Origin: Tritrichomonas musculus
Taxonomy: Eukaryota; Parabasalia; Tritrichomonadida; Tritrichomonadidae
Direction of reading: 5' to 3'
Length of the DNA stretch: 64,000 nt
Assembly: GCA_039105265.1 (NCBI GenBank)
Contig: JAPFFF010000006.1
Span: 4,774,001-4,838,000 of the forward strand
Positions 51,301 through 61,270 of the stretch are shown here, in pieces. Numbering within the stretch: the first letter of the stretch is position 1; the number at the start of each line of letters is the position of its first letter. Made by a program: the position numbers and the translations under genes. Below the pieces are notes generated by a model. The model saw only the letters and a program-made list of their open reading frames with translations, had not been told where the DNA came from and made no database searches.

Positions 51301-54300
51301 AAGTGAATAACAAATCATTCGAATTCAAGGCAAAATTGGCTGTTGATGAATCAAATGCTGCTTGCATGACACTGAAGCTATTGTTTGCATTTGTTATTGC
51401 TTCTAATTCTGATTCTTGTAAATAAGACTTAATATCAATAGTTTTATTAGTTTCTTTTTCACGATTAATTTCTTCTTCATTCTCTTTCATTTCAAAAAAC
51501 AGTAAATAAGCACAACGAGCATTCTCAAGTTTTTCTCTTCCTTTCACTAATTCATTAAATTCAGTCGGAGTTATTTTTCTACTTTCAGTGTCATCGAAAT
51601 CGACCCATTCTTTACCTTGTCGTATCAAAGCGTTATAGTGACCGCCTTCAGCTGTGCCTGAATGAGTAATGACTCCTCTTAAGTAGTAATAGCCTTTTTG
51701 ACCACTGAAATATTCGTCTGCATTAAAAGACAAAGGGAAATAGAATTCATTTGTAATTTTGACTCTTCTTTTGGTTTGAAGGTTGTAATCAAAGCGTTTT
51801 AATAAGAAGACTATCGTCTTCGGTAATGAATCTATTTGAAGTGTGAGTTCAACATCAATGTTGCCGAGTTGATCATCTCGATATTGATTGTTTTCAGTGA
51901 ACATTTGAGGGTTGTAAACAGTAGGTACTGAATCAGCAAATGATTTGTAACCTTTCACTGGAATTGGTATTAAATAAAAGTTCTCATTAACTTCTTTACT
52001 GAAGTCAACACTAATTCCTTTCAATTTACTGGTCTGTTTCCCTTCAAATGTCGCAATTACATCTTTGGGTAGCTTGCTTAACAATCTGTGGAAGAATTCT
52101 TCAGCATCCTCTTGATGACGTGGTGAAAAGTAAGGATCGTCTTCTTTCCAGATATTACAAAATGGCTCAGTATCTACTGATGTTTGATTAGACAAGGCAA
52201 GTTGAATGAAGATACGACGAATTTCGCTGACAAACTTGTTGTCATTTTGTTGGTGTTCAAGTGCAGCTGTTCGGCAATCGTCGTTGTAAAATAACTGTTG
52301 TAAAATGGAGTTCATGTAACATGTTGATCCAAGATTCCTCAAACCGCAATAACCGTTATGGCTCTTTTTGAATGCTGTCGGTTTATAATTCCATCGATGG
52401 CATTGAATATTTGACATAACCTCCATTTTACTCAGAATTTTCTTCTTCACTGAATCGTCATTTTTACAAAGAACGATGAAAATTCTTAATGAAACCGCCT
52501 GTAACTTCTCCTCATTTTCTTTGTAGTCATTCAGCTTGTTTATATCGTCATTTGATATGACATTTGATATGAATTCAAACAGGTAGTCAATAATTGAGAG
52601 TGATTCTTCGGTTGTGGCGGTTTTTGACAAAAGTGAAGGTTCAACTTCTAAAGCATGTAGTGAAAACTCTAGGAATTCAATCAATAGGTCACTTTTCACT
52701 TTTTGCATGTTCTTTAAAACGTACTTAAAAGTGTCAGTGGTGTCGCAGTAAGAAATGATCAAGCCTTTTAAGACGTCAAACAATCTTTTCAACTTTTCTT
52801 CATCATTTGAAAATTCATTAATGAGCTCTTTTAAGATGTTGAACAAATCTTTTCGTAACCTAAAAGATTTAAAAAACGGTTTGACATCACAATGAACGTT
52901 TCTCATTATTTCTAACAAAATTCCTTTTTTGTTTATGATGTATTTCTCAATTTCTGCATTTTCTTTGAATACTATGAAGAGATCTAGTGCTGAATTACAT
53001 AGCTTCTCATTCTTGGATTTGACAATTATGTCACTTAATGTGAAAATAAAATCTTCATCATAACCGCTTTTGTTTGAATTTTTAAAATACGTTTTTAATA
53101 TCTCAAAAGCATCGCGTAATTCATTATCACTGAGCTTTTTCTGTTTGACTTGGTCTAATGCAAACTTTCCAAGTTCCATTTTATCGTTATTGTTATTGTA
53201 TACCTTACACATAATTTGTAATAAATATCTTCGGCCAAGTTCCGTCTTTTCTTGATTAAAAAGATTAATTGCATGCTTAGCATTTTGAAATTCATCGATA
53301 AAAGGTTGATATGATGGAATAACTTTTAGTAACTTCCATGCATATTTCTTTATTAGATTCGCCATTTCTTTGGAGCTGCATTGCGAAAGAATTTTATCAT
53401 CTCTAATAAATGATAAAATATTATAGAATAGATTCTTATCAGCGTTGATTAGTAATGATAAGAAAGAACTATTATCATAATTATATGTATCATGGTTTTG
53501 TATTTTGGCTAAAATAGTATCTTCTTCAGTTAATTTATAGTAGCTAATTGTATAATTGGGATTAATTAATATACTTTGATAATATAAACAAACATTTGTA
53601 TACTCTGTATGATAAAAAACGCCAAGAGCTAAAGATATATCTGAAATTAAAGTGGAATCATTGACATAAAATGTAAACGCATCATCGCCTGCTTGAACTC
53701 TGATTGTAAATAATGATTTCATTTTTTCTCGATTAAATCGTATATAATTATTTTGAGTTTTGTGGCGTTGGGGACCAATAGATGTAAGATCAATTAAAGC
53801 TTCATAATCTGTAATAAATTTATAAGCGATACTTAATGAGCCAAGAAAATGAATTTCGTCGAAATTTGATAAAAGAAATCTATTTATTCTATCAAAAATA
53901 GATAAAATAATTCGAGTGCGTTCATATAGTGGTAAAGGCCGGAATAATTTATAAAAAGTTATATATATTGATTCCCAGTTGTGTTCATTTGTATTTTCAA
54001 TATATTGAGAGATTAATTGATTTAAAAATTGAGTTCGTATTCTTAAAATATTAGGAGCATAATTTTTTATCTCAGAGAATAGTAATAGCGTAGCAGAAAT
54101 AAAGTGGAACATCTTTTCCATATTATTTTTAGGAAATTGATTTTGAATATTTAGCATCGCTGTATATACCTGTTCCCATTCCTTAAATCTCATTATATTT
54201 AATCCTTCTTTCTCGTAAAATTTATATAACTTTTCTGAATATAATTCCGGATCTGTAAAAAATGTTGTTACTATCGAATTAACTTGTATTGGTGTTAATG

Positions 54301-54373
54301 GAGGCTGGCATGTATCAAAATCTATCTGGTCTATTGTAAATGTATTTGAATTGGAATTACTCTGATCACTCAT
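48377..54373 (-). CDS. Large ubiquitin-specific protease (USP9X/USP34-like)
   Basis: 1,998 residues, peptidase family C19, which removes ubiquitin from proteins. About 1-660 is helical-repeat; about 230-295 looks ubiquitin-like (SLFTIRVQAGDDAFTFYVND). The USP catalytic domain spans about 670-950: Cys box GLRNLGSTCYMNSILQQLF (Cys at about 680), EDAEEFFHRLL, and the His box GVITHSGTAEGGHYNALI with WVDFDDTE after it. About 960-1,998 is again helical-repeat with very acidic inserts near 1,520-1,640. Length and central placement of the domain fit the USP9X/USP24/USP34 group. The start is ATG 54373; the longer open frame begins with TTG. It is divergent from the GTPase gene at 54579. Confidence 0.9.
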   Translation of the reverse strand: MSDQSNSNSNTFTIDQIDFDTCQPPLTPIQVNSIVTTFFTDPELYSEKLYKFYEKEGLNIMRFKEWEQVYTAMLNIQNQFPKNNMEKMFHFISATLLLFSEIKNYAPNILRIRTQFLNQLISQYIENTNEHNWESIYITFYKLFRPLPLYERTRIILSIFDRINRFLLSNFDEIHFLGSLSIAYKFITDYEALIDLTSIGPQRHKTQNNYIRFNREKMKSLFTIRVQAGDDAFTFYVNDSTLISDISLALGVFYHTEYTNVCLYYQSILINPNYTISYYKLTEEDTILAKIQNHDTYNYDNSSFLSLLINADKNLFYNILSFIRDDKILSQCSSKEMANLIKKYAWKLLKVIPSYQPFIDEFQNAKHAINLFNQEKTELGRRYLLQIMCKVYNNNNDKMELGKFALDQVKQKKLSDNELRDAFEILKTYFKNSNKSGYDEDFIFTLSDIIVKSKNEKLCNSALDLFIVFKENAEIEKYIINKKGILLEIMRNVHCDVKPFFKSFRLRKDLFNILKELINEFSNDEEKLKRLFDVLKGLIISYCDTTDTFKYVLKNMQKVKSDLLIEFLEFSLHALEVEPSLLSKTATTEESLSIIDYLFEFISNVISNDDINKLNDYKENEEKLQAVSLRIFIVLCKNDDSVKKKILSKMEVMSNIQCHRWNYKPTAFKKSHNGYCGLRNLGSTCYMNSILQQLFYNDDCRTAALEHQQNDNKFVSEIRRIFIQLALSNQTSVDTEPFCNIWKEDDPYFSPRHQEDAEEFFHRLLSKLPKDVIATFEGKQTSKLKGISVDFSKEVNENFYLIPIPVKGYKSFADSVPTVYNPQMFTENNQYRDDQLGNIDVELTLQIDSLPKTIVFLLKRFDYNLQTKRRVKITNEFYFPLSFNADEYFSGQKGYYYLRGVITHSGTAEGGHYNALIRQGKEWVDFDDTESRKITPTEFNELVKGREKLENARCAYLLFFEMKENEEEINREKETNKTIDIKSYLQESELEAITNANNSFSVMQAAFDSSTANFALNSNDLLFTFNYFINVLCHSCMTNLAEAFSIKILKYLGEQPNNTQHVTTYLNESPITIFEITKSAASEFKDSICKILADLFKKVPHNRTISIVNYVVKNIKESISVWKTLPYFARIIHSYLSVGKDHVRIGNDNKWGNEIMDCIQTFYNQSLSSYALNNIDFSNFFRSLEILYPSMNSNETKAFVSAYESQIEESQKNLDAFRSLKDMIYGVKQAQNATSSPDIFCSYLLTLKDYEIINQSIEKCGKPKTWVLDALIRYSQTIAPLLFKYEAEVLLPLLTDTEQCNREKAEELIYKLFKELPKLENYSKADLLLLGHSHISVFDRYQAEESNKRLIRAEVKKLTKMNSSKKLYQKIKMKFKRNDSYFSYINKTAERFLDISLDYIGHSHSQLPNRMSNLFRVVHWLKVRLGSQNITNLKEVLEFVGRQQMSPNLDLIELLHLYQTFTYEQFDTFFKENNQSFMNSLSPQFQVNDRIARFIMFITLLTTPEQYMICLDSVFFFVAFSYLLECPLPQPFCYMAFKLCSILCNSQKKRKKEKHEKEEEENKLDDLDDSTNEPQSSNPVENTDDEHTKDEEIELPKPIIHGRHGDDEEEDEDEDNIEDDEMNEFYNLLSIDDHKDQEEEEEKEEELSKEDLDLLLKFADFLLIHADYSFFTPLTRDKQPCFIPILNEIQRYFTPELSSKCVTQYFKCFTPALLDHVNLKDFTKLIQMLPNTDRYIVSQEEAAAISKISFKGLFMKKKELHQLLINMVSSSLEFSNAFASEFELFVNQTAEYADFYIQKGQEVDKKGREGTVPKNPIDDTQVWPLCEVYILTANNLALNGEIKSQRVTFLVEHFFESSTNLMSCTKFAKSFYGKKCIKIISSILRQDESEEDQDDIFNSTIELFGFLTGNTIKIGPEIEEFLITYLEHLEVYDLEIESLVNSINNSSPDFEYAVTLLNVFFKAKSEMKEYFFQNFSINQDVLDNWPVELAQYRNLFIL

Positions 54374-54521
54374 TATAAAAGAGAAATTGACCTTTGATTC
54401 CAACAAAAAATTTTTTTAAATGTCATATAATTTCTTATTTATTTATTATCAAAAATAATAATAAATGAATGAGCATATTAAATAATGAATAAATATCAAA
54501 AAACGAATAAAAGAATTAGAA

Positions 54522-54546
54522 TTTTTTTTTTTTTTTTTTTTTTTTT
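54522..54546. repeat. Poly-T tract (25 nt)
   Basis: Homopolymer in the 205-bp region shared by the divergent USP and GTPase genes. Confidence 0.9.
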
Positions 54547-54578
54547 GAAATGAAAAATGGTTATTTAAAATTTTTGGT

Positions 54579-55667
54579 ATGGGAAGGAGAAAAAATAAGC
54601 AGCCAAGTCACAATTCCAAAAACATAGTTGCTTCATCTGTGAAAGATAAGATGAAAAATCAGAAAAAAAAAGCTCAAAACAATACTCCAAATGATTTCAA
54701 TACTTTTCAAACTGAATTAAGTCAATTGAAAGATCAGGCATTAAAAGAGCATAATGAAGCTTCACAGATAGCAAAAAAGTCATATAATTCTCTAATAGAT
54801 TCTATTGATCAATCCGATATTATTTTGCAAATCTTAGATGCACGAGATCCGCATGGATCTAGATTACTAGAGGTTGAAAAGCTTGCCAAAGAAAAAGGCA
54901 AAAAACTAATCAATGTAATAAATAAAATTGATCTCATACCAAAAGAAGTTGCCCTTAGATGGCTTGGAGATCCATCTTTCCAAATAGATGAGCTATCTCA
55001 ATTATTAACTTTTGTTGAAACTCAAGATCAAAATATTCTAAATAAATTTAAAAATGATGTTAAAGTTGTTGCAGTAACATTAAAATCAGATGCCGAACAG
55101 CAGCAAGCTTGGAATGTTTTAAATGGAATAATTACTGCAATTTCTTCAGATTTACAGAATTTACCTTCAATAGCAATTATTGGGATAAATCAAAGTGGAA
55201 AATCAACGATTTATTCTCTTTTAAATGCTAACAACAATGGTATTTTCAATAAAATTCTGGATGTTCCTTCATACTCCTTTATTTCATCAACAGATACTGC
55301 GGCGATTTTAAATGCTATTGATTATTGTGGAGATATAGCCGATCTTTGGCTTGATTTTGTTGATAGAAGTCAAGACGAATCAATTTTTGATGTGCTTGGA
55401 ATTGAGCCAACAGAAGATGTTGATGTCATTCAACAGTACGCTAAAGCTATTCATAAAAAAGTTTCTGAAGCTACAAAAGAAATAGTAGATAAGTTATTAT
55501 CAGGAGAACAACTTTTCTTTTCAGTTCCTGAAGATACGCCAGCTGAAAATTTAAGTGAATTTCAGCAAGCCATTTTGAATTTATTACCTCCAGCTGATAG
55601 TGATTCGGATTCTATTCATATAAATAGAGGTGAGCCATTAGAAATTGATGATGGTTTACTAAAATAA
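54579..55667 (+). CDS. Circularly permuted nucleolar GTPase (GNL3/YlqF type)
   Basis: 362 residues. The N-terminus is basic (GRRKNKQPS, KDKMKNQKKKAQNN), typical of nucleolar targeting. Motif order is permuted, the hallmark of the YlqF/YawG family: the DARDP motif (QILDARDPHG, about 87-96) and G4 NKID (NVINKIDLIPKE, about 113-124) come before G1 GINQSGKST (about 207-215). About 240-250 includes an S/T-rich stretch in place of a clear G3 (DxxG). The tail is acidic. Members such as nucleostemin/GNL3 and Nug1 act in 60S ribosome assembly. It is shorter than human GNL3 (549 residues). It is divergent from the USP gene. Confidence 0.82.
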   Translation: MGRRKNKQPSHNSKNIVASSVKDKMKNQKKKAQNNTPNDFNTFQTELSQLKDQALKEHNEASQIAKKSYNSLIDSIDQSDIILQILDARDPHGSRLLEVEKLAKEKGKKLINVINKIDLIPKEVALRWLGDPSFQIDELSQLLTFVETQDQNILNKFKNDVKVVAVTLKSDAEQQQAWNVLNGIITAISSDLQNLPSIAIIGINQSGKSTIYSLLNANNNGIFNKILDVPSYSFISSTDTAAILNAIDYCGDIADLWLDFVDRSQDESIFDVLGIEPTEDVDVIQQYAKAIHKKVSEATKEIVDKLLSGEQLFFSVPEDTPAENLSEFQQAILNLLPPADSDSDSIHINRGEPLEIDDGLLK

Positions 55668-55843
55668 AAAAAAAAATCATAACGCAGTAAAAAGTTATAT
55701 TATTGTATCAAATCTTAATGTTATTAGTGTTAGAAAACAAAAGTGTTTTATCTTAAAACAACATTTTCTTAATCTTCTTATTCTTATATAAACGTTTATA
55801 AAAAATTGTTAATGCTTTCTCAAAAAGTTTATTTATATGCATT

Positions 55844-56530
55844 ATGAATCAATATCAAAAAAATTCATGTTTAAAAATTTTAGATCTATTACAAGAAAAT
55901 CCTATATACAAAATGTTTGAAAACGCTCCTAATTTTGTGGCGAGTAAAGGAAATGAAAGGCCAGTCTTTTTTAATCACGTTCGAGAAAAATTAAATCAAA
56001 GCAAGTATGAAACCGTTTTCCAATTTGTATTAGATGTTCGAACAATATTTCGAAATGCTCAAGAAGCAGTAAATGGTGATATTTATTATAAGACTGGTGC
56101 AAAACTTCTTTCAGAAAAGTTTGAAGGTTACCTTTGTAAAGGTTATTTGACTAACAATCGTCAAGATAACAATATTTTTCAGTTGTCGCAATATTTCGAT
56201 GAAATGTCAAAAGTATTTCATCCTCAAGATAAATTAATTAAAAAGCAAAAAATCAGCAAAGAACCTGCTGCAACTATTTTTATTGAAGAAATTCCGGAAA
56301 ATGTAGCAGTTAGTCAAATTAACACTGGGTTTAAGATTTTAAAAAATTTACCTTCTTTATTATCAGTTTCATTTCATATGGAATCCATGCAAAGAAATAG
56401 TATATCTTTTAGTAATTGTTTATGTATCAATGCTTCACTCATGAAAGACGAAGTTAAAAATAATTTGTATGAATTTTTGTTAAAAAAGTTGAAAGAAGAA
56501 GCTCAAACTGATCATGTCTCATATGTATAG
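55844..56530 (+). CDS. Bromodomain protein
   Basis: 228 residues. Residues 5-95 resemble a bromodomain, which binds acetyl-lysine on histones: CLKILDLLQENPIYKMFEN (helix Z), then PVFFNHVREKLNQSKYETVFQFVLDVRTIFRNAQ (helices A-B with the conserved FxxDVxxIFxNA pattern) and VNGDIYYKTGAKLLSEKF, where the Asn of VNGD fits the acetyl-lysine-binding Asn. The remaining 130 residues are unassigned, with a beta-rich middle and helical end. It follows the GTPase in the same direction and converges on the winged-helix gene. Confidence 0.72.
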   Translation: MNQYQKNSCLKILDLLQENPIYKMFENAPNFVASKGNERPVFFNHVREKLNQSKYETVFQFVLDVRTIFRNAQEAVNGDIYYKTGAKLLSEKFEGYLCKGYLTNNRQDNNIFQLSQYFDEMSKVFHPQDKLIKKQKISKEPAATIFIEEIPENVAVSQINTGFKILKNLPSLLSVSFHMESMQRNSISFSNCLCINASLMKDEVKNNLYEFLLKKLKEEAQTDHVSYV

Positions 56531-56781
56531 AATCTGTAATAATACTTTTCTTCTTTGTTTTTTAAAATCAAGTTATAAATATCAAATCTATTATGTTTTA
56601 TATAAAATGGCAAAAAAGGCTAATTAAGGTTAATTACCTATATATATCTTTATAAAATAAATTTGGGGAAGTATATACGTTGGAATTCTAATTAATATAT
56701 TAACAAAAACATATAATTTATTTTGAATTTGATATGAGCCGATTTTGGTAACAAACAAATAAAAACAGTTAAAATCTGATT

Positions 56782-57816
56782 CTATTTTGCATCATTTTGA
56801 TGCCTTTTACGAACAATTTTCCAAAGTTCATCACTTGAAAGATCAGTTATTCTAAAATTTTTCAAACTTTCAGGTAGATCATCTGAGCTTTTTTTATTTT
56901 TAATTTTTGGAATATTGTATCTGTAAAAGGTTTTAGGTGATTCGTCCTTTAAAAACCATTTTTGCGTGTTTTCGTCTTTAATAACTTCATTTGAATGGAG
57001 TTTTATTGTTAAAACCGCTCTAATCCTCCTTTTTCCTTTTCCTTCAGGATCTATTTCATTTAATTCCTTTAGATAGCCAGGCACATTGATGAAAGGTGCG
57101 GCTAAATCAACAATTTCATCTAAAGTAAGGCCTTCATTATTCTCACGGAGAAGATCTATCAGTAAATCTTCAAAGCGAGAGCCTTCTAATTGTCGTAGAT
57201 AAAATTGTCTATGATTATCGCCTTGTTGATGATTTGTAGGGTCCCAATTATGTCGGTTAGATTTATCTGTAGAGCAATTTGAAAATGTTGAATTGTCATT
57301 AGCACCTGAAGCGGATGAAATATTTAATAAGCCACCTTTTTGTTTACCACTGGTATTAGAAGCATCAGTATTGCATTTCCATATCCCACTTCCTTTTTCT
57401 GCTTCAACAAATAAGAAAACTTTATTTTTTCTTGTTCGAAAGTTAATGTGAAGTAATCTAATGTTTGCAGGATCGCGATATTCTTTATTGGTGTTTTTCC
57501 GGATAAATTGCCAATGTTTGCGGATAAATCGTAGTATTTGGTTTTCACTAGCCATGCCACCATTCATGTTCATGCATGCAATTATTGCTTTTTGGGTTAT
57601 AGTGAGTTGCTTTTGTTGAAGTTGATTTTGATTTAAATTGGATTGAGGTTGGTTTTGTTGTTCAAAATCGAGTGGATGTGTTGCGGCTAATATCATTTTC
57701 TGTTCTTCAATAATGTTTGAATTGTTATTACCATTGTTAGAACTAGCTTTGTTATTTGAATTCGAATTAGAAGATGAATCTGAAGTGTTTTCTGAATCCT
57801 GGTTGAAATATGACAT
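56782..57816 (-). CDS. Putative tandem winged-helix DNA-binding protein
   Basis: 344 residues. The first 70 are Ser/Asn/Gln-rich. About 75-150 and 210-295 each look like a winged helix, loosely forkhead-like: TITQKAIIACMNMNGGMASE, NIRLLHINFRTRKNKVFLF, then GSGIWKC; and GLTLDEIVDLAAPFIN, RRIRAVLTIKLHSNEVI, then QKWFLKD. In each, an NIR or RIR motif precedes the wing and a Trp follows, as in forkhead domains (WxNSIRHNL...W). A nuclear transcription-factor role is inferred. It is not clearly the trichomonad initiator-binding protein; that family cannot be excluded without a search. Confidence 0.45.
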   Translation of the reverse strand: MSYFNQDSENTSDSSSNSNSNNKASSNNGNNNSNIIEEQKMILAATHPLDFEQQNQPQSNLNQNQLQQKQLTITQKAIIACMNMNGGMASENQILRFIRKHWQFIRKNTNKEYRDPANIRLLHINFRTRKNKVFLFVEAEKGSGIWKCNTDASNTSGKQKGGLLNISSASGANDNSTFSNCSTDKSNRHNWDPTNHQQGDNHRQFYLRQLEGSRFEDLLIDLLRENNEGLTLDEIVDLAAPFINVPGYLKELNEIDPEGKGKRRIRAVLTIKLHSNEVIKDENTQKWFLKDESPKTFYRYNIPKIKNKKSSDDLPESLKNFRITDLSSDELWKIVRKRHQNDAK

Positions 57817-59234
57817 ATTGATTATCTAAAAAAAAAAGTGTTTTAAAGATGATTCTGATGAAAATAAAAGTAATTGATATGATTCTTAAAGTTTATTCAT
57901 TTTTTTGATAAGTTATTTTTGAAATAATTTTCATTAATATGATTAAAGGAGTTTGAAAATAAAATATCTTTTTTTATAATTGGTTTTGATATCTATGAAT
58001 AAAGATTTGCTATTTTACATGTGTATTATATCTAATTATTATTATAAAAATATAAATTATAAATAATTTAAAAGATAATATTAGTTTTTTAAACCTCAGA
58101 AAAATTACTTTTAAATAAAATAAACTTCCATAGAAAAACTTGTGTAGATATTTTCAATACATAGAAATTTTCAAAGCCATATTTCAATACAAAAAAATAA
58201 CAATTTTATTTATAACAAATTAATTTTTAAAATTTATGAAAAATGAAGAATCTTCATTCAAAAAAATCCTATAAAATGAATGAGATAATAATATTTAAAA
58301 ATAAAAAAAATATTTTTGCGTATAGAAAAAGAAGAGACGGCATGTTTAATTCTATTTGATAAAATAACAATTATTTTATTTAAACTTTTTCTGAAATTCT
58401 CTTATAATCATTTCAAAATTTGAAAAGTAGATTTATTTTTTTTAAATATTTCTAGTTTATTTCACACAAAAATGCAAAAGTACGTAATCTGATATTGATT
58501 ATAAGCCATTTATATATAGTTGTTTAATTTTGTTTGAATTATAAATAAAAATAGTTTATCATGATTCACGTTTTCGAAATATTGGTATATTGTTTTCATT
58601 AACAATATATTAAAATGAATAAGCAAAAAATGGGTTAAATGGTAATGAGTTAAAAATGATAAAAATGCTTCTAACCATACTGAAAAAAGTCAAATTCAAA
58701 ATAACACTTTTTCTATATATCTCTCAAATATAATCATTCTTTCCTCAAAAAATTTGATAAAATTGAAAAGTAATAACTTTTTTATTAGATCATAGAAATT
58801 GATTTTTTTTTATTATAAAAATTTCTTAATTTTAAGAGATAAAATTATATTTTAAATAATAATTATAAAACAAAATAATCATATAAAGCATAAATTATCA
58901 AAAATTAAATAAAAATCTTAATAATATTCTCATATTTCTGAATTTAATTAAAATATATTCAAAATTGAAAAGATAAACATTGATTATAAGAGTTTTTTTA
59001 ATAAGCAATTTTTGTTATTAAACTATTGAATATTAATAATTAAAGTGTACACTTTTTATATACTTATGTTTTGATGCTTCTTGAAACTCAAAATATTTAT
59101 TTATCCAATCCATCAAACCACAAAAAAAAAGCAATGCTATTTTCATTATGCTTAAAAGACAGAGAAAGAAAAATATAAAATGTATTTGAAAAAAAAATCA
59201 GTTAAAAGTAGTTAAAATATAAAAACATTTAAGA
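57817..59234. other. AT-rich intergenic region
   Basis: 1.4 kb between the winged-helix gene and CK2 alpha. No gene, repeat or element end is recognised. Confidence 0.5.
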
Positions 59235-60230
59235 TTACAAGTCGCGAACATCGTCAAAAAACGGATGATTTATCGCATCATTAGCCGTTATTCTATCAGT
59301 ATGATCAATAGTTAGCATTTTTGATAATAAATCAAGCGCCAGGGGATCATACATATTTTCATTTTTTTCATTTTTAAGATCTTCCCATGTTTTCTTTCTG
59401 CGATCTGTAATTTTTGATTGAAGATTTTGTGGAATTTGTAATGATAATTTTTCAGCATATTGGATTATTAATGCACCATCTATAAATGATGAAATTCGAA
59501 GTAGCATTTCATTATTATCGCGCCCTCTAAAAAATGGGAATCTCTTAAAAAGCATTGAAGCAAAAGTACACCCAAGCCCCCAAATATCAACCGCAAAATT
59601 ATAATAAGGGTAAGAAAGTAGAAGCTCAGGAGCCTTATAATGAACAGTTGCAACACGTACATGGTATTGAGCGTTTAGATTGTAGTGATCAGCAAGGCCC
59701 CAATCAATTATTGCTAATTTTTTTCTGTAATGATCAATCATAATATTTTGTGGCTTGATATCACGATGCATTACACCCTTGGAATGTGCATATCTCAAGC
59801 ATTTCAAAATATTATATGTATAAAATTTAACATCTGCAAGAGTTAATTGTTCATAAAGAACTCTAAAATCTAAGCTTTCAATGTACTCCATGACAAGAGT
59901 TATTGATTGTGATTCTGAATCAAAAACAACATCATAAAGTTGGCAAACATTTGGGCCACCTTTTAATTCCTCGAGTATTTTAATTTCTTTATTAATTTTT
60001 GTTATTGAAACTGGCTTCAAAACTTTTAGAACACATGGTTGATCTTTTATCGTACGTCCAAGAAAAACAGTTGAATATTTTCCTCGTCCAATTCGTTCAA
60101 CTATATAATAATTATCAATATTTCCGAATTTAATTGTTATACCAGCTTGTTGATCTGTTATCTGTTGACAATTCTGTGTATCATTTAGCGCATGTATTTT
60201 TTGATTTGGTTTATCTCCATTTTTTTCCAT
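59235..60230 (-). CDS. Casein kinase II catalytic subunit (CK2 alpha)
   Basis: 331 residues, the usual CK2 alpha length. Glycine loop GRGKYSTVFLG, VLKVLKPV with the catalytic Lys, KINKEIKILEELKGGPN (the basic CK2 motif in reduced form), HRDIKPQNIMID, then DWGLAD, where CK2 has DWG instead of DFG, and VATVHYKAPELL (CK2: VASRYFKGPELL). The C-lobe has VDIWGLGCTFASMLF and RITANDAINHPFF. A CMGC-group Ser/Thr kinase acting on acidic sites, in cytoplasm and nucleus. The Lys cluster near helix C that senses acidic substrates is weaker than in animal CK2. The start is ATG 60230. It stands next to retroelement remnants. Confidence 0.92.
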   Translation of the reverse strand: MEKNGDKPNQKIHALNDTQNCQQITDQQAGITIKFGNIDNYYIVERIGRGKYSTVFLGRTIKDQPCVLKVLKPVSITKINKEIKILEELKGGPNVCQLYDVVFDSESQSITLVMEYIESLDFRVLYEQLTLADVKFYTYNILKCLRYAHSKGVMHRDIKPQNIMIDHYRKKLAIIDWGLADHYNLNAQYHVRVATVHYKAPELLLSYPYYNFAVDIWGLGCTFASMLFKRFPFFRGRDNNEMLLRISSFIDGALIIQYAEKLSLQIPQNLQSKITDRRKKTWEDLKNEKNENMYDPLALDLLSKMLTIDHTDRITANDAINHPFFDDVRDL

Positions 60231-60639
60231 TTTTAGTTAGGAAAAAAAAAGGAAAAAAATATTTTCAAATTGACCAAACGAACGATTTTGAATATTCAAT
60301 TGAAAGTTTGATGTAAAAATTCGTTTTTCAAGAAAATAAATTTAACCTAAAATAATGATTTGTTTCATTGCTTAAAAAAAATGATATCATAATTTTTAAT
60401 AGTAAAAATTTGAATTAAGAGAATTTGAAACTTTTTGTTAAAGAAATTTTTGTGAGAGCATTCAATTTCTCTATACTGATAATTAATGGAATATATTTTT
60501 TTATCTCGAATAAATATTTTTGATCTGCAATTACAAAGAACAAAAATGAAAAAAATCATCTTAAATTTTCAACAAAATCAATGAATATCTCCTTAATTAT
60601 TTCGTTAGCATCAAAAAAGGGAAATTCAGGTTAATTGTA

Positions 60640-61270
60640 GAATCTCTGAAAGTGATCTGGGCTTGGTCAGAAGTTTTGGCCATTTTTCTGATGAATTTGT
60701 CGTTAGACTCCATTAAGGCAATGTAGAGTCTGATGATGGTATGTTTTTAAAGGTCAGTGGGCTACTGGATGTAAAGACCTCCATCGTTTTTTGTCGAGTA
60801 AAAACAGGCAGTAGGAATAGCTGCAGCACCTATTATCTTGGAGAGTTTCCCTCCAATCAATTCATCTAAGCGGTTAAAGCAGTTTGTCGGCACAGTGTTC
60901 CCTAATTAGTTCTGAATCAGAGAACACGTTAATGTCATCGGTAGGCTAAAACTTTTGTTGTTGTTTTTAAACCAATGATTGCCATCAGCCAATCCAAGTG
61001 TTCAAATGTGCAAGGAGAGGTTCGATGCAGATGTTGAACAGAGGAGGACTCAGAGGGCAACCTTGCTTAGCACCTTTATTTGTAAAAGATAGACTGAGAC
61101 AGCCTGTTATTACTTATAATTATTTTGTACGAATCTTTATACGAATTAATTTGTGATTTGATAAAAGAATTATCAAAACCAATGTTAATGAGATTCTTTT
61201 TAATAAGTTTATGAGGTACAGAACCAAAAGAATCCAAAAAATCAATCGTAGTTATGTAAAAAGATTTCCA
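60640..61270 (-). pseudogene. Non-LTR retroelement reverse transcriptase, degraded
   Basis: On the minus strand, pieces of a reverse transcriptase lie in the right order: TTIDFLDSFGSVPHKLI (motif A, near 61250-61210), NKGAKQGCPLSPPLFNI (motif B, near 61080-61030), and DDINVFSDSE (motif C, near 60945; the Ala of YADD is lost through a small deletion), then AIPTACFYSTKNDGGLYIQ (near 60820-60760), which fits the GGL motif in the thumb region of R2/NeSL/Genie-type elements. Frameshifts and stops separate them. The sequence degrades before 60600, so no CCHC or endonuclease part follows here. Confidence 0.82.
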
